Shown: positions 16,498 to 25,116, counted from the first letter of the stretch. The stretch: 64,000 bases of DNA from Bacteroides sp. (GCA_021201335.1 JAJQFD010000023.1:1-64000); one strand, 5' to 3'. Notes: generated by a model from the sequence alone, not told the origin. A program made the numbers and translations.

Positions 16498-16887
16498 ATG
16501 CAGAATTTGTGTACACTACGCGAAATCTATCGTATTATCCGGGATTTTGAAGAAAAATTCCAGCAGGAATATGGATTAAGTTTAAACGAAGGAATGCTTC
16601 TTTGCGGACTTAGAGAACAGGAGCATACTTCGAGCGAAATTGCGAAAGCATTGGGGCTAACTAACTCCAATACTTCCAAAGTGATAAAATCTGCAGAGGA
16701 TAAAGGGTACATTGAACGCTCTATTGGGAAAGAGGACAAAAGGCAGATGAATTTTTCAATCACTGAAGCAGGAATCAAGAAATTAACTGAAATCGGAGAG
16801 GAAGGAGAAAACATCAATGTTCTTTTAGAGAACATTCTTAAAAAGAGCAACGAGATCTACGAACATGAAAAATGTTCGGAAAGATAG
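16498..16887 (+). CDS. MarR family transcriptional regulator
   Basis: The 129-residue protein has the winged helix-turn-helix pattern of MarR proteins: SSEIAKALGLTNSNTSKVIKSAEDKGYIERSI, followed by the wing with DKRQ. No cysteine pair suggests a classic OhrR-type thiol sensor, although one cysteine lies in LCGLRE. It begins a group with ferritin, rubredoxin and superoxide dismutase genes, so it probably controls iron and oxidative-stress functions. A palindrome just after its stop is a candidate operator. The control role is inferred from context. Confidence 0.85.
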   Translation: MQNLCTLREIYRIIRDFEEKFQQEYGLSLNEGMLLCGLREQEHTSSEIAKALGLTNSNTSKVIKSAEDKGYIERSIGKEDKRQMNFSITEAGIKKLTEIGEEGENINVLLENILKKSNEIYEHEKCSER

Positions 16888-16889
16888 GA

Positions 16890-16912
16890 GTAACATATAA
16901 GTTACATGTTAC
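16890..16912. promoter_or_regulatory. Palindrome, candidate MarR operator
   Basis: GTAACAT (16890-16896) pairs with ATGTTAC (16906-16912), and an internal GTTAC repeats the half-site. It sits in the gap between the marR stop and the ferritin start, where a repressor could act on ferritin. Confidence 0.4.
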
Positions 16913-16945
16913 CTGGAATATTAATTATGACAAAAATTACTAGTT

Positions 16946-17428
16946 ATGAAATTTACAACAAAACTATCGACTGCTTTTAACGCTCAGATAAAAGCAGAAA
17001 TGTGGTCATCCAATCTTTACCTGTCAATGGCTGTTTATTTTATGAAAGCAGGACTTGACGGATGCGCACATTGGATGAAAAAGCAGGCTGAAGAAGAAAT
17101 GGAACATGCGCATAAACTCATTGATTATGCAGTGATGCGTGGAGGTAATGTAGAAATTACCAATATTGATGCAGTTCCTGTAAACTGGAAAGGCCCGAAA
17201 GAAGTATTTGAACATGTATACAAGCACGAGTGCCATGTATCCGAACTCATCGACAATTTGTTGAACCTCGCTATTGCTGAAGATGATAAAGCAACTCAGG
17301 ATTTCCTTTGGTGGTTCGTTCGCGAACAAGTGGAAGAAGAAGATTCTGTAGAAAAAATCCTCAGCAAATTTAATATCTATGGAGTGCATGGTCTGTTTTG
17401 TGTAGACCAGGAGCTCGGCAAACGTTAA
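16946..17428 (+). CDS. ftnA: Ferritin (non-heme, bacterial)
   Basis: The 160-residue protein has the four-helix ferritin pattern with ferroxidase ligands in [13 protein letters not shown], in EEEMEHAHK and in the REQVEEEDS helix. It has no heme-binding methionine typical of bacterioferritin. It forms the 24-subunit shell that oxidises and stores iron in the cytoplasm. It is followed after 19 bases by rubredoxin and then superoxide dismutase, a coherent oxidative-stress and iron group. Confidence 0.93.
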   Translation: MKFTTKLSTAFNAQIKAEMWSSNLYLSMAVYFMKAGLDGCAHWMKKQAEEEMEHAHKLIDYAVMRGGNVEITNIDAVPVNWKGPKEVFEHVYKHECHVSELIDNLLNLAIAEDDKATQDFLWWFVREQVEEEDSVEKILSKFNIYGVHGLFCVDQELGKR

Positions 17429-17447
17429 CAATTTAAAGACAGAAAAG

Positions 17448-17612
17448 ATGAAAAAATATACTTGTACCGTATGTGGTTACGTTTATGATCCTGAAATAGG
17501 TGATCCGGACAGTGGAATAGCACCAGGAACCGCTTTTGAAGATATTCCAGATGATTGGACTTGTCCTCTCTGTGGGGTGGGAAAAGAAGATTTTGCTCTC
17601 GAAGAAGATTGA
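17448..17612 (+). CDS. Rubredoxin, 54 aa
   Basis: The protein reads as a standard rubredoxin. Two CxxC knuckles hold one iron (C6/C9 in [11 protein letters not shown] and C39/C42 in [10 protein letters not shown]), and the spacing and 54-residue length are typical. It is a small cytosolic electron carrier. Between ferritin and superoxide dismutase it could feed electrons to peroxide or superoxide detoxification or to iron release; which one is not shown by the sequence. It starts 19 bases after the ferritin stop. Confidence 0.95.
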   Translation: MKKYTCTVCGYVYDPEIGDPDSGIAPGTAFEDIPDDWTCPLCGVGKEDFALEED

Positions 17613-17655
17613 TGAGATATCTTTCTTAAGTAATAAACGTAATAACACTTATAAC

Positions 17656-18231
17656 ATGAAATTTGAATTACCGCAATTACCTTATTCCATAGATGCTTTG
17701 GCACCCAGAATCAGTCAGCAAACACTCGAATTCCATTGGGGCAAACATCACCAGACATATGTAAACAATCTGAATAACCTGGTACCCGGCACCCAATTTG
17801 AGAATGCCAATTTGGAAACCATGATTCGTGAAGCGGAGGGAGGGATTTTTAATAACGCTGCTCAAGTATGGAACCATACTTTTTACTTTCATTCTTTTGC
17901 TCCTAATGCATCATTGGAGCCTGCTGGCCCACTGGCAGAAGCAATCCATAAGAATTTCGGTTCACTAAGCGAGTTCAAAGAACAATTTGCTAAAATGGCT
18001 GGTACCTTATTCGGATCAGGTTGGGCATGGCTGGTGAAGAAAGCAGATGGTTCACTGGCAATCACTCAGGAATCTAATGCGGGTAATCCGCTCCGCAAAG
18101 GAGATACTCCTTTACTTACCTGTGACGTTTGGGAACATGCTTATTACCTGGATTATCAAAACAAAAGACCGGATTACATACAGAACTTCTGGGAAGTATT
18201 GGACTGGAAAGTGATTGAAAAACGTTTCTAA
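17656..18231 (+). CDS. sodB: Superoxide dismutase (Fe/Mn family)
   Basis: The 191-residue protein starts MKFELPQLPYSID. It carries the metal ligands H27, H74 (VWNHTFYF) and the Asp and His of DVWEHAYYLDY, plus the HHQTYV segment of the active site. A longer frame from 17536 overlaps rubredoxin and is not the real start. The enzyme dismutates superoxide in the cytoplasm. In Bacteroidales it is usually the iron form or cambialistic. It is the last gene of the cluster, ended by a terminator. Confidence 0.95.
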   Translation: MKFELPQLPYSIDALAPRISQQTLEFHWGKHHQTYVNNLNNLVPGTQFENANLETMIREAEGGIFNNAAQVWNHTFYFHSFAPNASLEPAGPLAEAIHKNFGSLSEFKEQFAKMAGTLFGSGWAWLVKKADGSLAITQESNAGNPLRKGDTPLLTCDVWEHAYYLDYQNKRPDYIQNFWEVLDWKVIEKRF

Positions 18232-18251
18232 AAACAACTTAATAAATGAAA

Positions 18252-18279
18252 GCAGAGCCATCAAAGCTCTGCTTTTTTT
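18252..18279 (+). terminator. Terminator after sodB
   Basis: A 7-bp stem, GCAGAGC paired with GCTCTGC, is followed by seven T residues. Confidence 0.88.
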
Positions 18280-18315
18280 ATATAAAACTTACCGCTCACT
18301 TCCACCTACAATATC

Positions 18316-18323
18316 TATCTTTG
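18316..18323 (+). promoter_or_regulatory. -7 box for the acetyltransferase gene
   Basis: TATCTTTG lies 26 bases before the ATG. A clear upstream TTG at the usual spacing is not visible. Confidence 0.45.
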
Positions 18324-18349
18324 TTCCCTAATATTTAAAGTATCATCCG

Positions 18350-18877
18350 ATGATCTATATTGAAACTCCTCGCCTGTTCCTACGCGATTGGAAAGAAGAA
18401 GACATTCTACCCTTTGCCCAATTAAATAGTGACCCGCATGTTATGAAATACTTTCTGAAATCATTAACGAAAAAAGAATCTCTGGAGTATTATTACAGAA
18501 TCCAAGAGGAATTCACCCAGCGCGGTTACGGACTCTATGCCATGGAGAAAAAAGAAGATGGCGCCTTTATAGGGTATACCGGATTTCATCATATAACTTT
18601 TGATGTTGATTTTGCTCCGGGTGTTGAAATAGGTTGGCGCATCAGATACGAAGATTGGAATAAAGGTTATGTAACCGAAGCTGCAAAGGCCTGTCTGTTG
18701 TACGCAAAAGAATATTTGACATTCCAGACCATATGGTCTTTTACATCACTTCCCAATAAAAGTTCGGAAAGGGTGATGCAGAAGATAGGAATGGAGAGGA
18801 TTAAAACGTTCCCCCATCCGGCTGTACCTGATGAACACTCTTTAAAAGAGCATGTTCTTTATAAAATAATGCTATAG
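18350..18877 (+). CDS. GNAT family N-acetyltransferase (RimJ/RimL type)
   Basis: The 175-residue protein opens ETPRLFLRDWKEEDILPF, the usual start of the RimJ/RimL group. The acetyl-CoA-binding region lies around EIGWRIRYEDWNKGYVTEAA, where Q/RxxGxG/A is represented by a variant, and the C-terminal motif is NKSSERVMQKIGM. It transfers an acetyl group from acetyl-CoA to an unknown amine. It is a single gene between a terminator and a convergent gene. Confidence 0.82.
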   Translation: MIYIETPRLFLRDWKEEDILPFAQLNSDPHVMKYFLKSLTKKESLEYYYRIQEEFTQRGYGLYAMEKKEDGAFIGYTGFHHITFDVDFAPGVEIGWRIRYEDWNKGYVTEAAKACLLYAKEYLTFQTIWSFTSLPNKSSERVMQKIGMERIKTFPHPAVPDEHSLKEHVLYKIML

Positions 18878-18879
18878 AT

Positions 18880-19602
18880 TTACCTGAATCTGACTTGTTC
18901 TTCCGTATCCGTAATATTATATTTCAATTTCTGATACTGGCTCAACACTCTTTTTTGCAACCGTTCCAGTTGATCCACTTCATCTGATAAAAGCCGGAGT
19001 TCAGCATTATTGGAAAGCAGATATTGGCGATCGTCAAAATTAATAAAGGAGGTTGGCATAATACGTCCCGCCTCCTTATATTCTTTGAACATATAGCGAA
19101 CAGCCTCGAGATAGTATTTTCTTCTGGCAAAACTATTTGTATTGCTAATCTGCTTAAATTTATCATCCTTATTCCATAACCAGTTTCTGAAACTACTCAT
19201 TGCCACATTGGCATTTTTACGATCTTCTTCGCTACGAATATTTCTACGCAAAGAGTCTATCTGAATATATTCCGGAAAAGCCATCAGGTAGTTTTCGACT
19301 GCTGCTTTCGACTTTTCGTAAGCTTCCCTATAAGAAGATAATTCTTTAGGTTTCTCCAAATTAACCAATGATCCTAGATATTCTTCTGAAGAAATTTCTA
19401 CATTTCGATTGGATGCTTCACAGTATTTCAAATACTCCTCTGTTAGTCCCCAGCTAAGTTTTATTGTTTTCTCTTGCAGATCGGTTCCGATCTGTTGAAG
19501 GGATTTTCCCAATTCATCCGCAGTTTGGGCTTGTGCGAAGGAAACGCTCGAATTAATTAATATACAGCAAACCAGAAGGAATATCCATCGAATGTTTTTC
19601 AT
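18880..19602 (-). CDS. Secreted hypothetical protein
   Basis: The 240-residue precursor has a signal peptide ending SFAQAQ. The mature part is charged and mostly helical, with coiled-coil-like heptads at both ends (about 25-60 and 195-235). No lipobox or recognised domain is visible. It is monocistronic, convergent with the acetyltransferase gene and preceded by a good promoter, so it is expressed, but its function is unknown. Confidence 0.6.
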   Translation of the reverse strand: MKNIRWIFLLVCCILINSSVSFAQAQTADELGKSLQQIGTDLQEKTIKLSWGLTEEYLKYCEASNRNVEISSEEYLGSLVNLEKPKELSSYREAYEKSKAAVENYLMAFPEYIQIDSLRRNIRSEEDRKNANVAMSSFRNWLWNKDDKFKQISNTNSFARRKYYLEAVRYMFKEYKEAGRIMPTSFINFDDRQYLLSNNAELRLLSDEVDQLERLQKRVLSQYQKLKYNITDTEEQVRFR

Positions 19603-19642
19603 GCTTTACAATGTTTAGTAGATCAACTATTTGGAATTCAGC

Positions 19643-19673
19643 CAAAAGTAAAAGATTAGTTTTATAATTCCAA
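19643..19673 (-). promoter_or_regulatory. Promoter of the secreted hypothetical gene
   Basis: On the minus strand TTG, 20 bases, then TACTTTTG. It lies about 40 bases before the start codon. Confidence 0.65.
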
Positions 19674-19891
19674 ACTTTTTTACAATAAAATATGCGAACA
19701 TTCCGGTCAGAATACTCCTTATTGTTCATTTCATAATTAAATACAGGAAGCAATCTTCATTCATTAAACGTGTCTTAAGCGGAGTGAGTTGTTACGCTCG
19801 CAATAACAGGAAAGACAACAGAACAAAGCATTCTTAATTTCGTTACTTTCATCTTTTAGCTGTTCTTATTGTATATATTATTTATACTTAA

Positions 19892-20034
19892 GCGCTTTAT
19901 TACTTTTACTTGCGCGTGCCAGTCTTTAAAGAACAGCGCTATTCTTCAACAAAAACAGCGCTGTTCTTGCACAAAAATGGCGCTGTTTTTCATCAAGAAC
20001 AGCGCTGTTCTCTTTTTACCGAACGGCGCAAGTA
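19892..20034. repeat. Array 1: palindromic units at 22-bp pitch
   Basis: Units close to AACAGCGCTGTTCTT start at 19932, 19954, 19976 and 19998, exactly 22 bases apart. Flanking GCGC-centred partial units lie at 19892, 19912 and 20026. The outer units are inverted copies, TACTTGCGC at 19907-19915 and GCGCAAGTA at 20026-20034, so the whole array is also a large inverted repeat. It lies in a 548-base gap upstream of an unknown membrane protein. Confidence 0.85.
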
Positions 20035-20150
20035 TAGATAGTAAAGGCTGTCAGTATTTTAAGTTAAGGGCTTGCATTGTAGGTTTATTCGAAAAAAACC
20101 TTTCTTTGTATCTAATTTCATTCCCCTATATTCTAAAGAGATTGTCAACC

Positions 20151-20975
20151 ATGAACCGAACAAAAAAGGATAAGAAAAGAGATGAAGTCCGCTCGCTTAC
20201 AATCATTGAAATTATAGCTTCTTCCATTACAGCTATTTCCATACTATTAATAGTATGGAATAGTTTACTGATATTCTTTCTTGCTACTATTTGGTGGCTC
20301 ATAATACCCTGCTTTATTCTGACAATTTCTTCATTTTTAGATACTCTTTTTATACGAAAACAAGCACGTAAAATATTACTTCCCATTCATTTACTTATAA
20401 TATTTACTATACTTTTTGAAATCAAAATAAATCGTTGCGATGCCGACAGAATGGCTTCTCATTATGACAAGCATGAAACAGGATTTACGGAATTAATTGA
20501 TTATACCCGTGCGGCAGTGAATGACAGTTGCCGTATTAAAGTGGAATTTGAGAGTGCCGGATTATCGATGTTTCACACTTATACTCCCCCGGATAATACA
20601 TGGGATATGAACTGGAATGAAGAGGCGAAAGCAGCAGCTCCAGCTCTCATGGAGAAAGTCGGACTGGAGAAAGAAGAATTGAATACTATTCAGAGAAAGC
20701 TCAAAAAAATAGGTTGCATTGCTATACAAATCTATCCGGGATATACTGAAATCGGTTATAAACGTGTAGGAATGGGGCTCTATTATTACAAAATATATAC
20801 TCACCCTTTAACGGAAGAACAAATTACAAAATACGATGGCTACAATACTGTTTATTATCGGGATAATGTGATGTTTGCCTATGGTGGGGGTGCTATTGGT
20901 AGCGATGTTTTTATTGGTAAAAAAGAGTTCCTGGAAAAAAGAAGGAAAAAAGAAGCTACAACACCTAAAAGATAG
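20151..20975 (+). CDS. Hypothetical membrane protein
   Basis: The 274-residue protein starts MNRTKKDKKRDE. An upstream extension of the frame runs through the repeat array and is not believed. Three or so hydrophobic helices (about 18-90) are followed by a soluble C-terminal region of about 180 residues ending in a lysine/arginine-rich tail. The family is not recognised. The gene follows array 1 by about 115 bases and is followed by a Dcu transporter gene with its own presumed promoter. Confidence 0.6.
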   Translation: MNRTKKDKKRDEVRSLTIIEIIASSITAISILLIVWNSLLIFFLATIWWLIIPCFILTISSFLDTLFIRKQARKILLPIHLLIIFTILFEIKINRCDADRMASHYDKHETGFTELIDYTRAAVNDSCRIKVEFESAGLSMFHTYTPPDNTWDMNWNEEAKAAAPALMEKVGLEKEELNTIQRKLKKIGCIAIQIYPGYTEIGYKRVGMGLYYYKIYTHPLTEEQITKYDGYNTVYYRDNVMFAYGGGAIGSDVFIGKKEFLEKRRKKEATTPKR

Positions 20976-21101
20976 ATGGATGCATTTCTTTATATATTCC
21001 TGTTTTTTTATAATCATCCCAAAACATAGTGCCATCTTATTTGTTTCATTCATGTTTTGTTAGTAGTTTCGGCTGCAAAAATCAAAAACTATTCTTTGTA
21101 G

Positions 21102-22415
21102 ATGTTTTATATTGAACTACTTGTCGTACTTGTTGCCATCTTTATAGGTGCGCGGATAAAAGGTGTGGGATTAGGTTTAATGGGCGGTATTGGTCTTTTC
21201 GTCCTCACCTTTGTATTTGGAGAACAACCTACTTCTCCACCAATTGAAGTAATGCTTATTATCTTATCGGTTGTATCTGCCGCTGCTTGTTTGCAAGCTT
21301 CCGGAGGATTGGATTTTCTGGTGTCAGTAGCTGAAAAGATATTACGCAGTAATCCGAAACGATTAAATTACCTGGCACCCCTTGTATGTTATGTGTTTAC
21401 CTTAGTGGCAGGTACTGGGCATGTAGCCTATTCTGTCTTACCTATTATATCCGAACTGGCTCTCAAAACAGGTATCCGCCCGGAACGACCATTAAGTGTT
21501 TCGGTCATTGCCTCTCAACAGGCAATTACCGCCAGTCCTATTTCTGCTGCAACAGTGGCATTGCTTGCTCTGCTGGCTCCTCAAGGCATTAATTTGCTTA
21601 ATATTCTGGCTATTTGTATTCCGGCAACGATAACCGGGGTTCTTGTTGCCGCTTTTGTTTCGAATTTCGTAGGGAAAGAATTGCATGAAGATGAAGCTTA
21701 TCTTGAAAGGCTGAAAGATCCTGAGTTTATTGCAGAACTCAATAAGTCGGTCAGTAAAACTGAAAAGATTCCCGCTTCAGCTAAACGTTCCGTATGGGTA
21801 TTCTTAGCCGCAGTATTACTGATCATTCTTTTCGGATCCATTAAAAGCCTGCGTCCCACCTGGGAAGGTAATTCACTTGACATGACGATCATTATTGAAA
21901 TACTCATGCTTTCGGCAGCTGCCCTGATTTTAATTGTAGGAAAAGTGCGTGATTCTTCTTTAGTATCCAAAGGAAGCATTTTCAGGGCAGGTATGGAAGC
22001 CGTTATCGCTATTTTTGGGATAGCCTGGATGGGTGATACTTTTATACAGGGAAATTACGAATTTATGGAAAGTAATATCCAGGCAATGGTTACAAACCAT
22101 TCATGGACATTTGCTTTCGCTCTATTTGTTTTATCCATTCTTCTATTTAGCCAAGCTGCCACAGTAAGAGCTCTAATGCCGCTAGGTATTAGTCTGGGAA
22201 TTCCTGCAGCATCGTTAATAGCTATGTTTCCTTCTGTAAACGGATATTTCTTTTTACCGAATTATCCTACGGTGATTGCGGCTATTGGCTTTGATAAAAC
22301 AGGAACAACACGCATTGGTAAATATGTATTGAATCATAGTTTTATGTTGCCGGGCCTTATTGCTTGTTTTGTAGCTGTATTGGTTGGTTTTTTATTGTCA
22401 TCAATTATTTTATAA
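21102..22415 (+). CDS. dcuB: Anaerobic C4-dicarboxylate transporter (Dcu family)
   Basis: The 437-residue inner-membrane protein has about ten hydrophobic helices and Dcu family segments such as VVSAAACLQASGGLDFLV, GTGHVAYSVLPII and RPERPLSVSVIASQQ. The family exchanges fumarate, malate or aspartate for succinate, which fits the fumarate-respiring, succinate-exporting metabolism of Bacteroidales. DcuA and DcuB cannot be separated firmly by eye; the symbol follows usual annotation in the group. It appears monocistronic. Confidence 0.88.
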   Translation: MFYIELLVVLVAIFIGARIKGVGLGLMGGIGLFVLTFVFGEQPTSPPIEVMLIILSVVSAAACLQASGGLDFLVSVAEKILRSNPKRLNYLAPLVCYVFTLVAGTGHVAYSVLPIISELALKTGIRPERPLSVSVIASQQAITASPISAATVALLALLAPQGINLLNILAICIPATITGVLVAAFVSNFVGKELHEDEAYLERLKDPEFIAELNKSVSKTEKIPASAKRSVWVFLAAVLLIILFGSIKSLRPTWEGNSLDMTIIIEILMLSAAALILIVGKVRDSSLVSKGSIFRAGMEAVIAIFGIAWMGDTFIQGNYEFMESNIQAMVTNHSWTFAFALFVLSILLFSQAATVRALMPLGISLGIPAASLIAMFPSVNGYFFLPNYPTVIAAIGFDKTGTTRIGKYVLNHSFMLPGLIACFVAVLVGFLLSSIIL

Positions 22416-22423
22416 ATTTCAAA

Positions 22424-22511
22424 GGGAGGTTTGGATTAAAAAGTGTTCTATATAGGTTTTAAAGCATTCTAAGTAGATATATTCTTATCCAAAACCGGAA
22501 AGAATTCTCCC
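22424..22511. repeat. Nested inverted repeat after the Dcu gene
   Basis: GGGAG (22424-22428) pairs with CTCCC (22507-22511), and TTTGGAT (22430-22436) pairs with ATCCAAA (22487-22493), enclosing weaker symmetry. No T tract follows, so it is not a typical terminator. Confidence 0.5.
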
Positions 22512-22540
22512 TCCTTTCTTACTTTTACAAAGCAAAAAAA

Positions 22541-22548
22541 TATCTTTG
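22541..22548 (+). promoter_or_regulatory. -7 box for the TPR-AraC regulator
   Basis: TATCTTTG lies 22 bases before the start codon. The upstream element is not clear. Confidence 0.45.
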
Positions 22549-22570
22549 TAAATAGTAAAGTAGAAAAAAA

Positions 22571-24253
22571 ATGCGCAAACCCTTTTTAATCTTATTCTTT
22601 ATACTAGCAAAAACATCTCTTTTCTGTCATGACCTGGATTCATTGGCGAAATTAGTGAATCAGACTATTTATGTTGACAAGGCAAAGGGAATGGCTCAAC
22701 TTAATTTCTTAAGTCAAGAAGCAAAAAATCAAAACAACACCTATTATCAATCTTTCGTAAAAGCAAAATGGGTTGAAATTTATTATTCGCAGTTCGATAC
22801 GGATAGTATATTTCTGGCTGCCGCTGAAGCGGAATCGTTTGCTTGGAAACACAAAAAATATAACTTCTTCTTTGTTGTTCAACAGATTGTGATCCAACGT
22901 TTCGCCGATCAGAACATGTATGCGCACGGACTTGAAAAAGCAAAACAGATGTATCAGTTTGCCAAAGAAATAGAAAGTCCAAGGGATATGGCCAGAGCTG
23001 CTACATCCATTGCTCATATCTACAACCGAATGGATATGTCGACCGAGTCAATCCGTTACTTAAATGAGAGCCTCTCCTTATTAGCTACCGCGAATCCTTC
23101 TGTATCGGTAAATAGACTACGCCTTGAGAATTACCGGGAAATTGCGATGAATTACCAGAATTTGAAGGAACTTCACCAGCTAAAAATATACGCAGATTCC
23201 ATGCAAATCGTTATCAGTGAAATGCTGGATCAAAATGCTCCACCTGCTTCTTTGGATGATAGTCGTTCTCACGCTGAATATTATTATACCTTATTTTATA
23301 TTGATTCCGGCAATCTAGAGTTGGCTGAAAAGCATTTTGAAGCATTCAGAATGTTATTACCTGATTTTCCGGGTTTTCATGAACAGTTACTTGATCATCT
23401 TTATTATACTTATTATTTAAAAAAAGGACTTTATAAGGAAGCACTGGAATATAATGAGAAGCTTATCAAATTCTATACTGAAAATAACCTGGAGACCACA
23501 TTAATTAGTGCATTAGAAAAGAGAGGAGAACTTTTCGCATTAATGGATGATTATAAATCGGCCTCGGAAAGCTACGCTGAAAGCATCAGGCTCGCAGAAA
23601 AACATAATAAGCAAAAATTCTATTCCAATCTGAATGAGCTGAGAACAATTTATGAATTAGATAAAATTACAGTTGAAAAAGAGCGAAATCGAATATATTT
23701 TATTACAGCACTTGTTGGATGTATTTTATTACTCATATTATTGACAGTGTGGATATTCTATTCCCGAAAGATTTCTTCAAAAAACCGGAGTTTAATGAAC
23801 CAGATTCGTGAACAAGATAGATTGTTAGAGGAACTGGAGCGAAAAGAAAATAGACTAAGAGGATTGAGTCTGGAAAAGAAACAGGATCACTCCCTGGAAA
23901 AAGATTCCCAGGAGGATGAATTGTATACGCGACTAAAGACATTCATGAAAGATAAAACCATTTTCACAGATCCGGATATAAACCGCAGATCAATTGCAGA
24001 GATTCTACATACTAACGAAAAATACCTGGCAGATTGCATACGACGAAATGAAAATCTTGCTTTTACCGAATTTATAAACACTTACCGATTACATTACGCG
24101 CGGCAGCTTTTATCGGCTCATCAGGAAGAATACACGATAGAGACTATTGCAATAGATTCCGGATTTGGTTCACGCAAAACATTTCACCGCCTCTTCAAAG
24201 AGTGTTATGGACTTAGCCCTAACGAGTTCCGAAGGCTTCTAGAAAACGAATAA
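22571..24253 (+). CDS. TPR-containing membrane regulator with AraC-type DNA-binding domain
   Basis: The 560-residue protein has an N-terminal signal or anchor segment, about 350 residues of helical TPR-like repeats (probably periplasmic) and a membrane helix near 375-397 (ALVGCILLLILLTVW). A cytoplasmic coiled coil follows, and the protein ends in an AraC helix-turn-helix pair (IETIAIDSGFGSRKTFHRLFKECYG is its second motif region). This layout couples a periplasmic sensor to transcription across one membrane and is common in Bacteroidetes. The target genes are unknown; the siderophore operon is on the opposite strand about 1 kb away. Confidence 0.82.
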   Translation: MRKPFLILFFILAKTSLFCHDLDSLAKLVNQTIYVDKAKGMAQLNFLSQEAKNQNNTYYQSFVKAKWVEIYYSQFDTDSIFLAAAEAESFAWKHKKYNFFFVVQQIVIQRFADQNMYAHGLEKAKQMYQFAKEIESPRDMARAATSIAHIYNRMDMSTESIRYLNESLSLLATANPSVSVNRLRLENYREIAMNYQNLKELHQLKIYADSMQIVISEMLDQNAPPASLDDSRSHAEYYYTLFYIDSGNLELAEKHFEAFRMLLPDFPGFHEQLLDHLYYTYYLKKGLYKEALEYNEKLIKFYTENNLETTLISALEKRGELFALMDDYKSASESYAESIRLAEKHNKQKFYSNLNELRTIYELDKITVEKERNRIYFITALVGCILLLILLTVWIFYSRKISSKNRSLMNQIREQDRLLEELERKENRLRGLSLEKKQDHSLEKDSQEDELYTRLKTFMKDKTIFTDPDINRRSIAEILHTNEKYLADCIRRNENLAFTEFINTYRLHYARQLLSAHQEEYTIETIAIDSGFGSRKTFHRLFKECYGLSPNEFRRLLENE

Positions 24254-24302
24254 ATCATTTTTTTCAGATTTGAGACAATCTATTCCACAGGTGAGACACT
24301 CA

Positions 24303-24338
24303 TTTGTGTAGTTACATGTATGTTTGCAACTACACAAA
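24303..24338. repeat. Inverted repeat upstream of a 42-aa gene
   Basis: A perfect 11-bp inverted repeat, TTTGTGTAGTT and AACTACACAAA with a 14-base loop, is not followed by a T tract. It lies 23 bases before the small gene and could be an operator for the neighbouring regulator. Confidence 0.5.
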
Positions 24339-24360
24339 CATCACTATAATATAAATCTGT

Positions 24361-24489
24361 ATGAAAACGTTTTTTAAAACATTAAGTAAGAAGGTAAAAA
24401 GCCCTTCCGGTGAGAAACTGTGTACAAATCTGTTTTATGGCTTTGTACTTGCGTTTTGTCTATTGATGATTCTTCTTACCCAGAAATAG
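24361..24489 (+). CDS. Small single-pass membrane protein, 42 aa
   Basis: The frame starts MKTFFKTLSKKVKSPSG with seven lysines before a C-terminal hydrophobic helix (FYGFVLAFCLLMILLT). The basic-then-hydrophobic layout gives a clear inside-out topology, which supports a real gene. It lies between the TPR-AraC regulator and a secreted protein on the same strand. The family is not recognised. Confidence 0.45.
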   Translation: MKTFFKTLSKKVKSPSGEKLCTNLFYGFVLAFCLLMILLTQK

Positions 24490-24562
24490 TAAGAAGAAGC
24501 TTTTTAACACGTATCGTTTTCAGGATAACGTATTCTATTATTAATCATTTAAAATTATTAGC

Positions 24563-25015
24563 ATGCGAAAAATTCTCTTTTCTTTAATGATTCTTTTTAT
24601 GGCTGTATCAGTGAATGCTCAACAAACATTTACGTGGAAACAGTATGGTTTGTCTTTCAAAGTTCCTTCTAATTTTAAAGTGGTAGAAAATACTGCTGAA
24701 AGTTTTGAAGCTGAAAGTACTAACATCCATCTGGCTATCGAAGTGATGGACTATGAAGGGATAAGCGCGGATACAATGGGTGAAATGTTGGGAGAATTAG
24801 CCAATGAGATGAATATGAAAAGCCCTGAAATAGGAGAACTAATGCTAACAACGCTAGCTGGAGCCTATATAGAGGGTAAAGTCGATGGTGTAAATGTTTG
24901 CCTGGTATTGTTGATGGATACGGACTCGAATATTGCTTTGCTGGCTTCTGTAACGTATGCAAATGGATTCGAACAGCAGGCAACAAATATAGTGAATAGT
25001 TTCTCCATCAAATAG
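24563..25015 (+). CDS. Secreted hypothetical protein
   Basis: The 150-residue precursor has a signal peptide ending SVNAQQ. The mature domain of about 130 residues (TWKQYGLSFKVPSNFKVVEN and after) looks like a small alpha/beta domain that tends to be found in secreted or lipoprotein form in Bacteroidetes. I cannot assign a function. It follows the regulator and the 42-residue gene, and ends with a terminator. Confidence 0.6.
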   Translation: MRKILFSLMILFMAVSVNAQQTFTWKQYGLSFKVPSNFKVVENTAESFEAESTNIHLAIEVMDYEGISADTMGEMLGELANEMNMKSPEIGELMLTTLAGAYIEGKVDGVNVCLVLLMDTDSNIALLASVTYANGFEQQATNIVNSFSIK

Positions 25016-25077
25016 AAAATTTTAATAGCGAACCCTGGTATGTTAACGTAAGAGTTGATAGTGAAAGACCCCTGGAG

Positions 25078-25116
25078 CCCGGAAGCAAACAATACCCTGT
25101 TCACTTCCGGGTTTTT
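25078..25116 (+). terminator. Terminator after the secreted protein gene
   Basis: An 8-bp stem, CCCGGAAG paired with CTTCCGGG around an 18-base loop, is followed by five T residues. Confidence 0.82.

Noticed and set aside
17433..17648. An open frame on the minus strand across the rubredoxin region.
   Set aside because: It is antisense to rubredoxin, whose cysteines and length are unmistakable.
19892..20034. The periodic units could be a CRISPR array.
   Set aside because: Units are palindromic, vary between copies, have 6-7-base gaps rather than spacers of about 30 bases, and there are no cas genes in the window.
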